A stretch of DNA of 64,000 bases, taken from Neoceratodus forsteri. Its lineage: Eukaryota; Chordata; Ceratodontiformes; Ceratodontidae. Position 1 is the stretch's first letter; the number at the start of each line of letters is the position of its first letter. Below are positions 19,955-31,735 of the stretch, one piece after another. The notes under the pieces are model-generated. The model did no database searches. It was not told the DNA's origin and saw nothing but the letters and a program-made list of their open reading frames with translations. The position numbers were made by a program, and so were the translations under genes. The stretch covers positions 163,098,501 through 163,162,500 of the forward strand of contig CM057456.1 of NCBI GenBank assembly GCA_016271365.2, written 5' to 3'.

Positions 19955-20890
19955 AAACACACAAATGTCCCAGCAGATGAAGGCCTTACACATCCAATCT
20001 AGTCTGTTCGAGTGCACAGTTCTGACTGTGTTTACAGAGGAACCATTCCCCTTCCTATATCCTCACTGACTCCTCTCAAATACACCTTCCCTCCCTTTCA
20101 CCCCTGTAACTTTCCCTCACACTGTCTCTAACCTCATAAGTTGTCCACCATTTTAGAGATACCACCCTCCGCAACTCATTCCACTTAGCTGCCACCCTCT
20201 TGATAAAAAGTGCCTCCTCATCTCCTCCTGAACCTTCCCCACCAGCTTTAGGCTGTTACCTCTAGTGTTTTTTTTGCACTAAGGCTGAAGATGCTCTTGG
20301 TGCACACCCTGTTTATACCTTTGAGGTAACTGAAGGTCTTAGTCATGTCTCCCCCTTCTGTCCTCAAGAGAGTCCATGTTAAGCCCCGCTGTGCCTTTCC
20401 TCACAGATGTTGTCTTGCTGGCTCTGTGTCATCTTGCTTGCCCTTCTCTGTATCATCATATCCTACTTAAGAGAAGGCACCAATACTGCACAGTGTATTC
20501 AAGGTACAGTCTCTAGAGTCCTGTACAGTGGCAGAATGACTTCCGCCTTCCTGCTGTTTACTCCCTGGCTATGCAGCCCACCATCTGATTTGTTTTTGGC
20601 TGCGGCCTTCCTACATTGTGCCAAGTGTTTCAGAACACTTGCGATAATTACACCCAGGTCCTTTTCTTCCTCTGTCCTGGTTACCTGCACACCACACAAC
20701 CAGTTTTTGGCCCCTGGTTTTGCATATTTTAAACAACACCGGACTGAGCACAGAGTCCACTGGTCAGCAGCATACCTTCTGAGAATCCCTCCGACCCGAC
20801 TACCAACTTTTGGCTTCTGTCCTGCAGCAATTTTCTGACCCACCTGACAAGCTTAGCCACCACCCTTTGGTCTTCTAGCTTCTGTGATGT
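19955..20890 (-). mobile_element. CR1-like LINE, 3' portion, minus strand
   Basis: On the minus strand this encodes VTRTEEEKDLGVIIASVLKH, then QCRKAAAKNKS, VNSRKAEVILPLYRTLE, then CR1 C-terminal blocks. It ends at about 19955 near a CAGACTAGATTGGATGTG sequence equivalent to the family 3' UTR. The EKDLGVII block is typical of CR1/L2-type proteins just after the RT palm. It is 5' truncated and the frame is interrupted. Confidence 0.85.
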
Positions 20891-20942
20891 TATCCCATTG
20901 CACATTGGTAAGATAAGATCCTGAAACTGATTCGCCTAATGG

Positions 20943-20990
20943 CTACTATACAGTGATGTTATCCCAGTATAACATCACACTGTATTAAGG
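20943..20990. repeat. GATGTTAT hairpin
   Basis: TACAGTGATGTTATCCCAG and TATAACATCACACTGTA form an inverted pair around a short loop. The GATGTTATCCCA phrase also occurs at about 20887 and 21812. Confidence 0.75.
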
Positions 20991-21737
20991 TCCAGCGCAT
21001 GTGACTTTTACACATTAGCACATAAATTATATCACTGCACACAATGACGCCATCATGTTACACAGCGCGTGGCTCCTCCACAAATAAAACAAAAAATCAA
21101 CTTTTAGTCATGTATTCCTGCAGCAATTTGTTACATTTCTTAATTTCACAGCATCCGTAATTAACTGACTACAACTCAATGCAGTTTCAAATAGAGCCAG
21201 AGGAATATCAAATGACAGTGCATCAATGCTGTCCCACTCTTCCCCGCCTGTGAGCGAGGTATCACACTCTACTTCAGAATTGCCTCCTTATTTAATTCAT
21301 AAAAGAAAGCAAGTAAAAATCAAGCCATCAAAATGATTGGCACACTTCTGCTCAACTCAGCACGAACTTCAAGAACACACGCCACAGCCTCCCACATGCT
21401 GCACTTATTGATCGCCAGTCTCCAGGTAAAGACGATGGAGACAAACAGGAGGTAAGGGGAGGATGATGATGGGAAACTGTAGTACTAAAACTAAAACTGC
21501 AGCTACACCAGTTCCAGTAGAAACAGAGACAGGGTGGGGGAGAGGGGATTATGGTGACAGAGTTAGAGATACAAAAACTAAAACTGCAGCACCACCTACT
21601 GGTCAAAGAGCAACTTAGAATTTTTTAAATGTTTACTTGCCCATAAAAAATAAGCAGAATATATATTTTAAAGATATATTTTGTAATTTTTTAAACAAAG
21701 GGAGGCATTGTATAATACAATAATGTAATCCAGGCTG
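20991..21737. other. No gene recognised
   Basis: Two similar phrases, AAACTAAAACTGCAGC, occur near 21488 and 21578, suggesting a degenerate local duplication. No coding sequence is supported. Confidence 0.35.
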
Positions 21738-21835
21738 TGGGTCTGTGTGGATAACATCATTCTTGGGTGTTAGGTGCTCCTCCTGCAGCCTTCTGCCCAC
21801 CCACCTGAGGATGATGTTATCCCAGCACGACCTAC
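21738..21835. mobile_element. Imperfect palindrome sharing GATGTTATCC
   Basis: GGTCTGTGTGGATAACATCA pairs with TGATGTTATCCCAGCACGAC, and CCTCCTGCAGCC pairs imperfectly with the CAGCCTTCTGCC side. It is probably a small hairpin repeat related to 20943-20990. Confidence 0.6.
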
Positions 21836-22174
21836 ACCTTGTTATGCATTATTGTTTGATTGCAGTGATCCAAATACCACATATTACTGCTATAATGGTC
21901 AATGTTTGCAGCATTTGTACACCATCTGCACATGCATGGGTGTAGTGCTTTTTATGTTGGCTTGCTCGCGCTTGCGCCGCAGTCAACATATTGGAGAGTG
22001 CAGCTTTGGGGCACAGTTGCTGTTGGCTTAATGCAGGCACGATTGTGTAGGTGCGCCCTCATTCTCCAATAAGCCAGCATGCTAGCGCTGATAGCAATAT
22101 TATAGTGGACAAAACTTAAATAACGGCCGCTGCAATCAGAGACAAGCCTGCCATGCAGCGCTACTTTGTTTAGA

Positions 22175-23726
22175 AGTTATGTCCACTTTACTACGTGCCG
22201 CCCCCCAGTACAGGGTGCCACACTGGGAGCTCACCCCAGCATGGCAACGATGCCATGGCCGACGGGGTGCCCAACTCGCCGGCTCCACACCCCAGCCATC
22301 CTCTACATGCTGGGAGCCCACCCTAGTGTGGCAACGCCCCGCATCATCTTTTTTTTTTTAAACCTGCAAATTAAAAACGGTCCCACGGGCGCTTCTCCCT
22401 GCCCCCCACAACCCACACCCACCCACTGCGCACCCTGCCTCCCCACACCTTTCACTCCATACTTACCTCTGGAGTCTGGCAGGACGATCTTCAGTGGACC
22501 GGGAACACGCCTGCACTCTTCAACCGACTCATAACTGAGGAAATGCCGTAAGCTGTATAATGGGCTAGATAGGGTTTTTTTCAACTTTGTTGCATATCTC
22601 AGGCATTTTTGAATTTTGCACCAAATTTTCAACATGGGGTTTTTGGGCCCCTCCTCATGAATCCTGTCACTGTCATGGTATTTATCGGCCTCAAAAGGTG
22701 ATTTTGCAGTCACTGCGCGAAATCACCTTTCAGCTCCATTAACGAAATGATAGTGGTGGTGTTCATGAGATGCCCTCTAAAAGCCTAAGTTCGAAATTTG
22801 TGGAAAAAATCCAACAAATGCCTGTTTTATTTAGCAGTATTGCTCAGTTGCTACGCAGGCTCGAATTTCACGCAGATTTACACTATTTTGCTGCCGGATT
22901 TTCAGCATTGTAATTTGTACACCTCCTTGTGAACAGTACAGCTGTCATTTTCCTCATCTTGCCTTTAAATGTGTTTCTACTTCCGTGCACAATTACAGTC
23001 ACTGTAAATTGTGTTTGGGCCAGATTACGAATGACAGTGACACAGTTCATGAGCAGAGGACCTAAAATGCCTATGTTGGAAATTTGGTGATGATACTCCA
23101 TAAAATAACTGTGTTCACGAGCATGCATTGACAGATTGCCACATGCCTTTCGTACCATCGTCATTTGTGATATTTTCAGTCTGGATTTTCACCATTGCCA
23201 TTTTCCACACCTCTTGATGAACAATACAGCCGTCTATTTGACATATTGTGCCCAAAATGTGTTTTCGCACTTCTGCGAGAATAATGGGGTCGCTGTGCAA
23301 ATCACTTCTTGGGACACTTTGAGGAAATAACAGTGACACTGTACATGAGCAGAGGCTAAAATGCCTATGTTGAAAATTCTGGTGCCGAACGCCTATAAAT
23401 GGCAGTGTTGCAAGCGTGCATTGCATATTTCCACACGCCTAGTAGCTTTGCAAATTTGGTATATTTACATGCCACATTTTCAACACTGGCATTTTTTCCA
23501 CCTCCTTATGAACTGTGCAGCTGTCATTTCTCACATCCTGCCCAACATGTTTTCCCGCACTGCACTACCAAACACCCAAAGGGACCCTAATGCTTGTCAC
23601 TCTGCAGGGTGGGGTGGTTGGCATCAGTTCAATACTTCACTGCCATTCCTATGATGCATCTGTCTAACTCCTGCACTACCAATGCCAATGCCAGCAAGCC
23701 AACATTCGGCATTGACAAATGCTTGT
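22175..23726 (-). mobile_element. IR-satellite family, right copy (inverted)
   Basis: Read on the minus strand this runs ACAAGCATTTGTCAATGCC (23726-23708), the GTGAAGTATTGAAC and ACCCTGCAGAG blocks, several palindromic satellite units, the AAGGTGATT..GCGAAATCACCTT palindrome (22695-22730), and then the GC-rich inner part with GTAAGTATGGAGTGAAAGGT. It matches 9414-14590 (without the insertion) block by block in opposite orientation, but has fewer satellite units. It could be the second terminal inverted repeat of one 14.3-kb element, or an independent copy. Confidence 0.75.
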
Positions 23727-24297
23727 TCTAAACACTTGTAACTTTCAAAGTTTGACTTTTTTCACCATAAAACAAATCATAGGCAGTAGTCTGATCCAAT
23801 ATCTAATGGATCTGAAAGATTTAGCCTTTAAATCATTGTATTTCATTATCTGAGTGAAAAAAAGTCTTTGATGGGGGTTTTACATAATCTGTTACTCAGA
23901 ACCTGGTAGATCAATTGTTTTGAAAATTAGTATGTGCTTAGGCTCTGTGACGGAGAGGGTGCATGATCATTTTCAAAATCCAACATCCCAAGATGGTCAG
24001 CTTATAAAACTGTCAAGAACAGTAATGCAGGCCTAACATGCTGGTACTACTGTTCCTGTACAATACAAATATGAATTTAAAATGCATAAAAACCTTTTAT
24101 GTCAGATAGACACAAACACAAACATAAACATCGGAACAGTTGACGCTGAAATCAGTAACAAGTGCAATACTGTGCAGCTCAGGTCAGCACAGTTAAGAAA
24201 TCTGTTCTGTAATATCTACAATACAGTGGTGGTGTATATATAAAACCTGCTTTGAGAAACAGCATTTAAATGAGTTTAACAACAGAATTTAGACACT
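23727..24297. other. No gene recognised
   Basis: AT-rich, short frames only, no obvious repeat. Confidence 0.4.
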
Positions 24298-26088
24298 CCA
24301 GGGGCATGATTCACAAAATGCAAATCACAGTGCAAACGTCTTGCACTGCTTTTGCAGTTGTGCAGGTGTGAAATGTTACTATTCACAGTCAGATAGTGCA
24401 CTTGCTACTCGACTGTGAATAAGGCCAGAACACGGCAGCACTATCCCAGTAAAACTACCACTCACCCCACTAGCTGCCATGACATCTAGCCAGCAGAATG
24501 GCCTCACAATGAATAGCACAGGTGCGCTATTTCCCATTCACAAAAGCAGCCATGTAAATGAGTCCATTGGGCATTCAAGGGGTATATGGCTATTTGTATG
24601 CCCATTATGGGCCCATTTACACAGACTGCAGGTGGCTTAGCACAGCCCCCCAGCACCTGCCTGATGCAACCACAGTCTGTGATGGCTAGTGCTCTCTATC
24701 CCTGCCCCCACCCCCACGATCGCTGGCACTGTGTGAAACACAAAACAGCTCCCTGGTGGTCTAGTGGTTCCTCCCTGTCCCCGATCACCCTCCCATGAAT
24801 AAGGGAAAATGTTCCTTATGGTCTAGTAGTCTCTCCCTGTCCTGATCACTGACCACCATCCCTATTTAAAAGAAAACATAAAGAATGGCCTGGTGGTAGT
24901 GTTCCCCATCCAGTTACTGCCGATTACCAGATCAATATAAAATCTGTATTCTCTGGTGGTCTAGTGGTCCCCTTCTCTTACTGCCTTTTTGATCAAAATG
25001 AACGTGGATCATGAATGAACCCTGGTGGCTAATGGTCCCTCTCTGCACCCAATCACCCACCCGAGATATGAATACATATTCCTGGTGACAAGTGGTCCCT
25101 CCCTACCCAATCACCTGCTTGAGATGTAAAGAAAGTTTCCTCAGTGTCTAGTGTAGTACCCCATCTCAACTCAGTGTAGATGAATTGGAAACATGTCCCT
25201 GGTCATCTAATGGAACCCCCATCCCCGATCCCTGTACAATGCATGTATACCATACCAGGTGGTCTAGTGGACCCCCCACCACTCTACCATGGCAGAGTGA
25301 CCCCCACTGCTGCCCCCAACCTGACCCAAGACGATGCGACCGCACAGCCCTCCTCTCCACCACCACGGCCAGCCACCAACTGAACTGTCATGGAGCATGC
25401 ACTCATTGAGCACATACTGTATACAGTCCATTCTCCATGAGATGTGACTGGCACAGCCCTCCTCTCACCACCGTGGCTGGCCACCGATTGAACTTTCACA
25501 GAGCACAGAGAGTCGGTGGTCAGCCGTGGTGGTGAGAGGAGGGCTGTGCTGGTCACTGGCTTGGTGAGGTTGGGGGGGAGTGGGGTGGTGGAGCCACCCT
25601 GCCAGGATGTGGGTGGAAGGGGGTCCACTAGATCACCAGGGTATGGTTTTCATGCATTGTATAGGGATCAGAGATAGGAGGGGGTCCACTAGACCACCAG
25701 AGAATATATTGCACTTATGTGAGGCTGGCGATCTGCAAGGAGGAACCACTGGACCACCAGGGAAACTTATGTTGGTTGCTCAGACTGGCGATGGGGCGCA
25801 GTATCTCTGCCAACTACTAGGGTTGCACAGAGTTAGGAGGATGTTTTCCTTGACGGTATTTTCTCCATGCAAGTGAACCCATCAAAAGGCCCTTGTGTGG
25901 AGAAAATGCTTGTGAATGGGTTCTGCCGATATGCGGTCCTCTACCCTTATGTGCATTGCAGCCACCTCAAACATTGCCCCTGCGCAAACCGGTTTGCACC
26001 CACAAACAGGGCTTTTGTGAATACCTCTTGGGAACAAAATGAAACTGAGTTTGCACCTGGGCAGAGTTTCATGAATCTAGCCCCAGAT
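24298..26088. mobile_element. Large foldback/MITE-like element
   Basis: The termini are related inverted sequences: GGGGCATGATTCACAAA on the left and, on the complement of the right end, GGGGCTAGATTCATGAAA. The left arm carries five or more degenerate units with CCTGGTGGTCTAGTGGT (24750-25270). The right arm carries the complement, GTCCACTAGACCACCAG (25620-25770). The centre near 25500 is a strong local palindrome: CACAGCCCTCCTCTCACCAC against GTGGTGAGAGGAGGGCTGTG. All frames here are by-products of the repeat. No transposase. Confidence 0.75.
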
Positions 26089-26111
26089 GTTGGATTACAT
26101 TTGTTAACCTA

Positions 26112-28470
26112 ACTCTAGTGGCATAGAAACAGAGGATGACAGCAGAAAAGACAGATGGTCCTTCCAGTCTGCCCATATTACCCCATCATACCAAGGGACC
26201 TATGGTATCTGTATAGTATATGCTTCCCTAATTCCCCTTTTGTTTTTCTATGTTTCCACCTCCCATATCCTGCAAAGTAACTACTATACCCTTATCTCTA
26301 TCCCAGCTGAGTTTGAAGTAATTTATGGCTATGGCACCTCCACCTCTGCTGGCATACCATTCTGTGGCTCAGTCACTCTTTCTGTACAATAATAACTCCC
26401 TCACATCCATTTAAAATCTTCCTTCCCTTAATCTTCACTCATGACCCCATGTCCTGGCTTCTCTGTTCCTGGTAAATAGCTCTTGCAGTTCACCTTGCTT
26501 ACTCCTTTCAAGAACTTGAAGGTCTCAGACATACATGCCCCACCAAAATCTGATTTCAAGAGAATACATGTTCAGTGCCTTTGACGATCCTCATAGGATC
26601 TGCCTTCCTGGCCCTGAATCAGCTTGGTCATCCTGTGACTCTAGGATGTCCCTGACCTTTTCTAGGTGGGGACTCAAAAACTGGGCACAGTACTCCAGGT
26701 GTGGCCTTATCAGTGACCCATACAAAGGTAACATTACCTTCTGTTTCCTCTGGTCTAACCCTCTTCCAATCCACCCTAGCATCCTGTTAGCCATGCTGAA
26801 GGCCTTGTAACACTGGCTGGTTTGCTTAAGTAAGTCACTGATGATGACTCTATGGCCCCTGCCTGCTGATGTTGTGTCCAGCTGAACCCCTCCCACCCAA
26901 TACTCTGTTCTGAGGATTTTGTTCACTAAATGCACCACTCTGCAGCTCTTGGTGTTGCATTTCAGTTGCCAGACTTTGGACCGATTTTCTAGCATTTGCA
27001 AGTCTCTCTGCAATTCCCTTATCCCATCCATGTTGTTAACTCTACCACAGAGCATCATGTCATCTGTGACTAGACACAACTTGCCCTGGATTCCCCTCCT
27101 ATGTCACTGATGAACATATAGAAAAGGACTGGGCCTCCAGTACAGATCCTTGTGGTGCTCCACTGGTGACCCTCTTTCCACTGATCTGACCCCATTTACC
27201 ATTACTTCTGTTGTGTCCCCCAACCAACCAACTCCCTACCCACTTTTCTATTTCTCTGTTTGTACCCAGATCCCAAATCTTCTTCAGTAGCCTTTGGTGT
27301 GGCACTGTTTCAAATGCCTCGCTGAAGTTGAAGGATAGTAAGTCTATTGTATGCCCCTTGTTAACTACCCTGGTTGCCCAGTCAGTAATACTATCAGGTT
27401 GTTCTGACAAGACCTCCTGCCACAAACCCATGCTGCTTACTGTTCTGAAGCCTGCTGTTCTCTGGGTAGTTGACTAGGTCATCATTAACTAGTATCTCCA
27501 TCAGTTTCCCTATCACAGAGGTCAGGCTGATGAGTCTATAGTTTCCCAACCGCTCCTTGCCTTTGTGTAATGGAACTGTAGCCATCGTACTCCTGTCCTT
27601 TGAACCACTTGCTGCAAAGAGCTACAGAATAACCCCACTAGTGGGTTCTGACTAACACCAATGCCAATTCCCTTTGTACCCTTGGATGCATCCATTTGGC
27701 CCAGGGGTCTTGTTTACCTTCAGGGCTGCTAACCCTTTTCTGACTCTTTTCGCTAGTATTCTTCTGCAGCCTCATTACCCAGTATCCCTGTATCAGCTGT
27801 CTTCATGCTGCTCTCTGACACCACTGTTCTCTGTTGTGAATACTGATCAAGAGTAGTCATTTAGTACAGCCACTTTCTGCTTGTCTTCCTCTATTGCCTT
27901 TACTCCCTCCTTTAGCCTGACAATCCCATCTGTCATCTTTCTTTTTCCCTTTTATATCTAAAGAACTGTCCCCCCCGCAATATGCAGTTCTGTGTCAACC
28001 TTTGCAATCCTGACTGCCCTTTGGCCTCTACAGTTTTTCTTAATACTTGTCCATTCCTTACCCCCCACACTTTTCTTGCATCTTATAAAGACCTTCTTTT
28101 GGTCCTCACTGCCTCCCTAACTTTTTTAGAGAAGCAAATTGGTCTCTTCTACTTGTTTCTCTTGCTATCTTGTGCATGTTGTAATTGCTGCAAGAATGGC
28201 ACCTTTTATGACTCCCCATTGTTCTTCTACTCCCCCATGCTGTCTACTCCAGCTAATCTGCACTGTACTAGTTCCCTGTTTGGTTGAAATCCACCCTTAT
28301 GAAGTCTAGCACCTCAACCTTAGATGAGTGCTTACTAGTGCCCAGGGTCAACTCAAACCATATAGTGTTGTGGTCGCTGGACCCCAATGGTTCCCTGACC
28401 AGCACCTCTAGTCTTTCTGAGTTGGTGAGTTGGTGACATAAAGCACTTAGTGATGCCTCATATCTCATGA
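26112..28470 (-). mobile_element. CR1-like LINE with endonuclease tail and RT, minus strand
   Basis: Minus-strand order: endonuclease C-terminus with VREPLGSSDHNTIWFEL (28400-28320; SDH is the conserved endonuclease motif); RT front NYRLISLTSVIGKLMEILV and QHGFVAGG (27550-27400); motif A region NFSEAFETVPHQRLL (about 27325); motif B VTSGAPQGSVL (about 27160); motif C region CLVTDDMML (about 27070); then RTEYWVGG and the LPLYGSLIRPHLEYCAQF block (about 26720); and the 3' UTR near 26150. In the family, motif A normally has DFSKAFD and motif C FADD. Here the motif A aspartate is asparagine, and frameshifts and stops divide the frame, so the copy is inactive. Confidence 0.9.
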
Positions 28471-29063
28471 CACTTTAGGGTAGGATCAAATGATGTTGCC
28501 CCAAGCACTGCTCATGCCTTAATTCTTAACAAAATGCATACGCTCAAGACAAACAGGGAAACCACATTTATGTGAGGAACTATGTAAGCACTGGTATGAA
28601 TATTTTGACCCCTGTTGATGTCATAAACAGCAAATCAACCAAAAGCAGACTGGCAGCTACTGTAATAATGCTTCTTTCATGTGCTGACACAACAGTGATT
28701 TCAGTAAAATTTTTGTAGGCTCAGCATGTGAAGAGTAAATGCTAAAGAAATGCTCACTAGTAACAGAGAAGCACACTGGATGCAACTTCACTGTAATTCA
28801 ATAGCTAACATGCCTGTAATTCATATATTTTTCATTAGAATGCCATTAGCCAGCATGTAAGGAACAAAGGGTTAGATTTTCACAGGTGGCGAGGACCATG
28901 TGGCAATGCTGTACCTCAGACATATTGTTGATTAATGAAGCACCTTGAGTTTCTAAGGCACAAACATTTTCACCTTAATCTAACTGATCTGGCACAATTG
29001 CAGATAATTGTGTATGGGCCTCTTAAGGAAATTCATTATTTTTTAACTGCTAAAGCAATTTAC
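28471..29063. other. Probable intron downstream of the myosin exon
   Basis: This is the intron side of the exon's splice donor (minus strand). AT-rich. I found no GESGAGKT-encoding exon here or anywhere below 29 kb. Confidence 0.5.
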
Positions 29064-29251
29064 CTGATGAGGACACACTGGTTGTCATGGCGTTTCCATA
29101 GGCAGCGGTAGCATTCATTGGCGACAGCAAAGATGTGAGGAGTGATTTCCCCAAGGTGGTGCCTGCTGTATAACTCTATGGAGCTATGATCATACAGTCC
29201 TTGGATGGGCTTGTATGGGTTTACGGAGGCAAGGATGGAGCCAATATAAGT
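29064..29251 (-). CDS. MYO10: Class X unconventional myosin, one motor-domain exon
   Basis: Myosin X is an actin-based motor that drives and travels along filopodia. This exon encodes 62 residues, TYIGSILASVNPYKPI to CLWKRHDNQCVLI, plus two bases (AG) of the next codon. In myosins the segment lies in the N-terminal part of the motor. It includes the conserved NPY..I and PHIFA.AN blocks, and the P-loop GESGAGKT should follow in the next exon; the split codon fits the serine before it. The YRCLWKRHDNQC run is characteristic of class X. Splice sites: TTTGGAATTTGCAG before ACT TAT on the minus strand, and CATCAG/GTAAAT at the end. Phase is 0 in, 2 out. No stops or frameshifts. The GLYDHSSIELYSRHH stretch differs from mammalian MYO10 as I remember it, so a MYO10-like paralogue is possible. 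No other exon of the gene was found in the window. Confidence 0.87.
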
Positions 29252-30822
29252 CTGCAAATTCCAAAATAAAGAATGTTTTAATATCTTGCATTTTGTAATG
29301 TTCTGTACTGTTCGTTCCAGCTTGCTGGTCTCTGCTCACAGTATTTTTTCATCATTTTCTTAATATCTTGCATTTTGTAACCCTCTGTAGTTCTGTAGGT
29401 TACTGTATATAGCACAATACCTCATTTGTTTTCTTCTAATTGTTATGTAATGTTTTATTACCTGGTCCTTCAGAGACTACTCTAGCATGCCACTATATTG
29501 TACTTCCCAGATCATACCTGTAACTAGACATTTAGTTTTCTAGTGTACCTGCCTGGTAAACAATACAGAAATAACTGACTAAATTGATAAACTGATACAT
29601 TTTTTTTTTACGATAGCTTTTGCTGTAGTAAAACTGTACACATGGCAGTGGAAACCATAGTTTACATCCCCTTTAGATAATATCCTCCTTTTTGTACATT
29701 TTAAAATGAATAGAGAAAATTCTGAAAGCTGATTGGTCTAGAGGTAGTTCCAGATGAGATTTGTTCTCAGTACAACATCACAGTCTGATACTAATCTGAA
29801 GAAAAACTTACATACAAAGTCCTAAAAGCCATTTTTAATTCTACAGTATCCATTTTATGATCACAATAGGACACTCTAGTGCATGTGTTAGGCTGGTTAA
29901 CACCACTTCTTGGGTGGTAGGAAGGCCTCCACTGCACATCCTGCCTCACTGTGCACCCAAGGCATGATTTTATCTCCACATAACAAAAGCTCTGTCATGC
30001 CGTATTGTTTAACTGCACAGTTGAGAGAACTCCAACAAGTCAATTCATTCTGCCCTTATTTATTATGGACAATAACACAAGGTGCAAGTGAAAGGTGATG
30101 GATTGATAGTACTGGAGAATGAAGCCTCTTTTGTCCACAGGACAGATGCAGCATGGTTGCTTTCAGTGCAAGTGTCTCTGCACTGTCCCTCCAATGTACC
30201 TCAGATTAGTTATGGAGGGATGGATCCTGCCCAGTCAACCCTAACCTTTCAGTTGGCATTCTTAAAGTGTTTGGTAGAGAAAATCTTTCCTGGCGAACAA
30301 GATAGATTTTCTTTGAGGGTAGTAGCAAGGCTTGTTTCTTACTTTCTTAGGCTCTTTTCTTGTTCAGATTACTCTGAGTAAAGTTTCCATTTTATCTGCT
30401 TTGTTGATGTGGTTGCAGTCATTTGCACTGTTGTATGGAGAACCTGAGTTTGGGAGTTGGCATGGCTTGTCCATCATAGTCTAATAGGAGACCAAGCAAT
30501 GTAGCAAAGGTGAAGAATTCAGTCTTTGGGAAGGAGGACATGAGCAACCCAGTGCATGTGTGCCCCTACTGGCTGATCCAGAAACAGGAATGATCTTGGT
30601 TGTTGGTGCTCATCCTGGCTTCCTGGATTAACCCATGACTACTATTAGGATTCTAAGAGAATAATTGGTAGAAAATGGCAAAGTTAATTGAAATGAGGGC
30701 CTAATTGTAAAATACCTACACATAAAGAAAATTACCCTGCATACTCTTAAATATGGTAATTAAAATGTAAATTTTGATCTAGAAATAAAAAGCACGATTC
30801 AGCAGTCTGCAACAAAGGAGAC
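29252..30822. other. Probable intron upstream of the myosin exon
   Basis: No second myosin exon was seen on the minus strand. The 99-residue plus frame at 30082-30381 lacks splice or family support. Ordinary AT-rich intron sequence. Confidence 0.5.
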
Positions 30823-31297
30823 CAGGGCTGGATTTTCAGAGCCCTCCCACTGCGGTGCACATGAGGAAAATACTTGGGGTCCATGAGGTTTTTCTGTATG
30901 CAACATATTTTCTATCATGGAGCTGTTTTGTGACTGGCTCTGTGATTTATGGCAGCTGGCCACTCTTTTCAGTCATAGCTGCATCAAAATAGATGGTACT
31001 ACCTGTTGTAATATCTCCTACAGGCTAGGAGCGTGTTCCTGGGGTGTTGCCAACCCCACATTTAGACTGCTGATTGGCCCAGTAGGATCCCCTGCACATC
31101 CCATATGGCTAACGCTAGTGTGGTTCACACAGAGTGCCAGGGGATACATAGGGCAGCCTGACTTGGGCTAGTAGAAGCCTCTGCAGCTGCTCCAGCTGGC
31201 CATGCAGAAAATGAGAATTGCCACTGGTGTGGAGATGTTTTCCAGCACCAGCAGTTGTGGCATGGGACTAAGTCCCAGGACCATCTGAAACTCTGGC
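30823..31297. mobile_element. Possible MITE with short inverted ends
   Basis: The left end GGGCTGGATTTTCAGAGC and the complement of the right end GGGCCAGAGTTTCAGATG are related. The interior is GC-richer than its surroundings and has no coding frame of note. The ends resemble in style those of 24298-26088. Confidence 0.45.
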
Positions 31298-31559
31298 CCC
31301 AAATTGCTAAGTGATAGCAAAATTACCCAAATTCATTTAACTGCTTCCTTAAAAATGTTTTAAAATAACAATCTTAACAGCAAATCTGGAACACGCCATT
31401 GGTTTTCAGGACAAAAATCAATTTACTGCAACTTGTGAGTAAGTGAGACTTTCATCATATGATTCATCAGTGACTTCATTGCCCTGTCCTGACACTCATA
31501 AGTTATGCATAAATAACATATCCTTCTATAGTTCATTGTGTGTCCCTTGTGCACACATG

Positions 31560-31735
31560 TGTATTTAAGCAATAAGGCATGACAGGGTGTGGTTATTGGG
31601 GATTTATTCCATGCCTTGTGCGGTGTGTCACGAGGCGAATGAAGTGACTTAACCTCACAAGAAGTGGTAAACTCTAATAACCCAACCCTGCAGTGCCTTA
31701 TTGCAATTATACAATGGACCATGTGTAAAATAAAT
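31560..31735. mobile_element. AATAAGGC hairpin family, copy 1
   Basis: AAGCAATAAGGCATGACAGGG on the left pairs with CCCTGCAGTGCCTTATTGCA on the right, around a centre with GGTGTGTCACGAGG and GAAGTGACTTAACC. It is followed by ATTATACAATGGACC. Copy 2 is at 34048-34200 with the same block order. Confidence 0.7.

Noticed and set aside
24298..26088. Tandem tRNA gene cluster suggested by repeated TGGTCTAGTGG
   Set aside because: The phrase resembles an A box but no consistent B box or cloverleaf follows in the units.
30082..30381. 99-residue plus-strand frame as a possible exon
   Set aside because: No family resemblance, opposite strand to the myosin exon, and no convincing splice boundaries.
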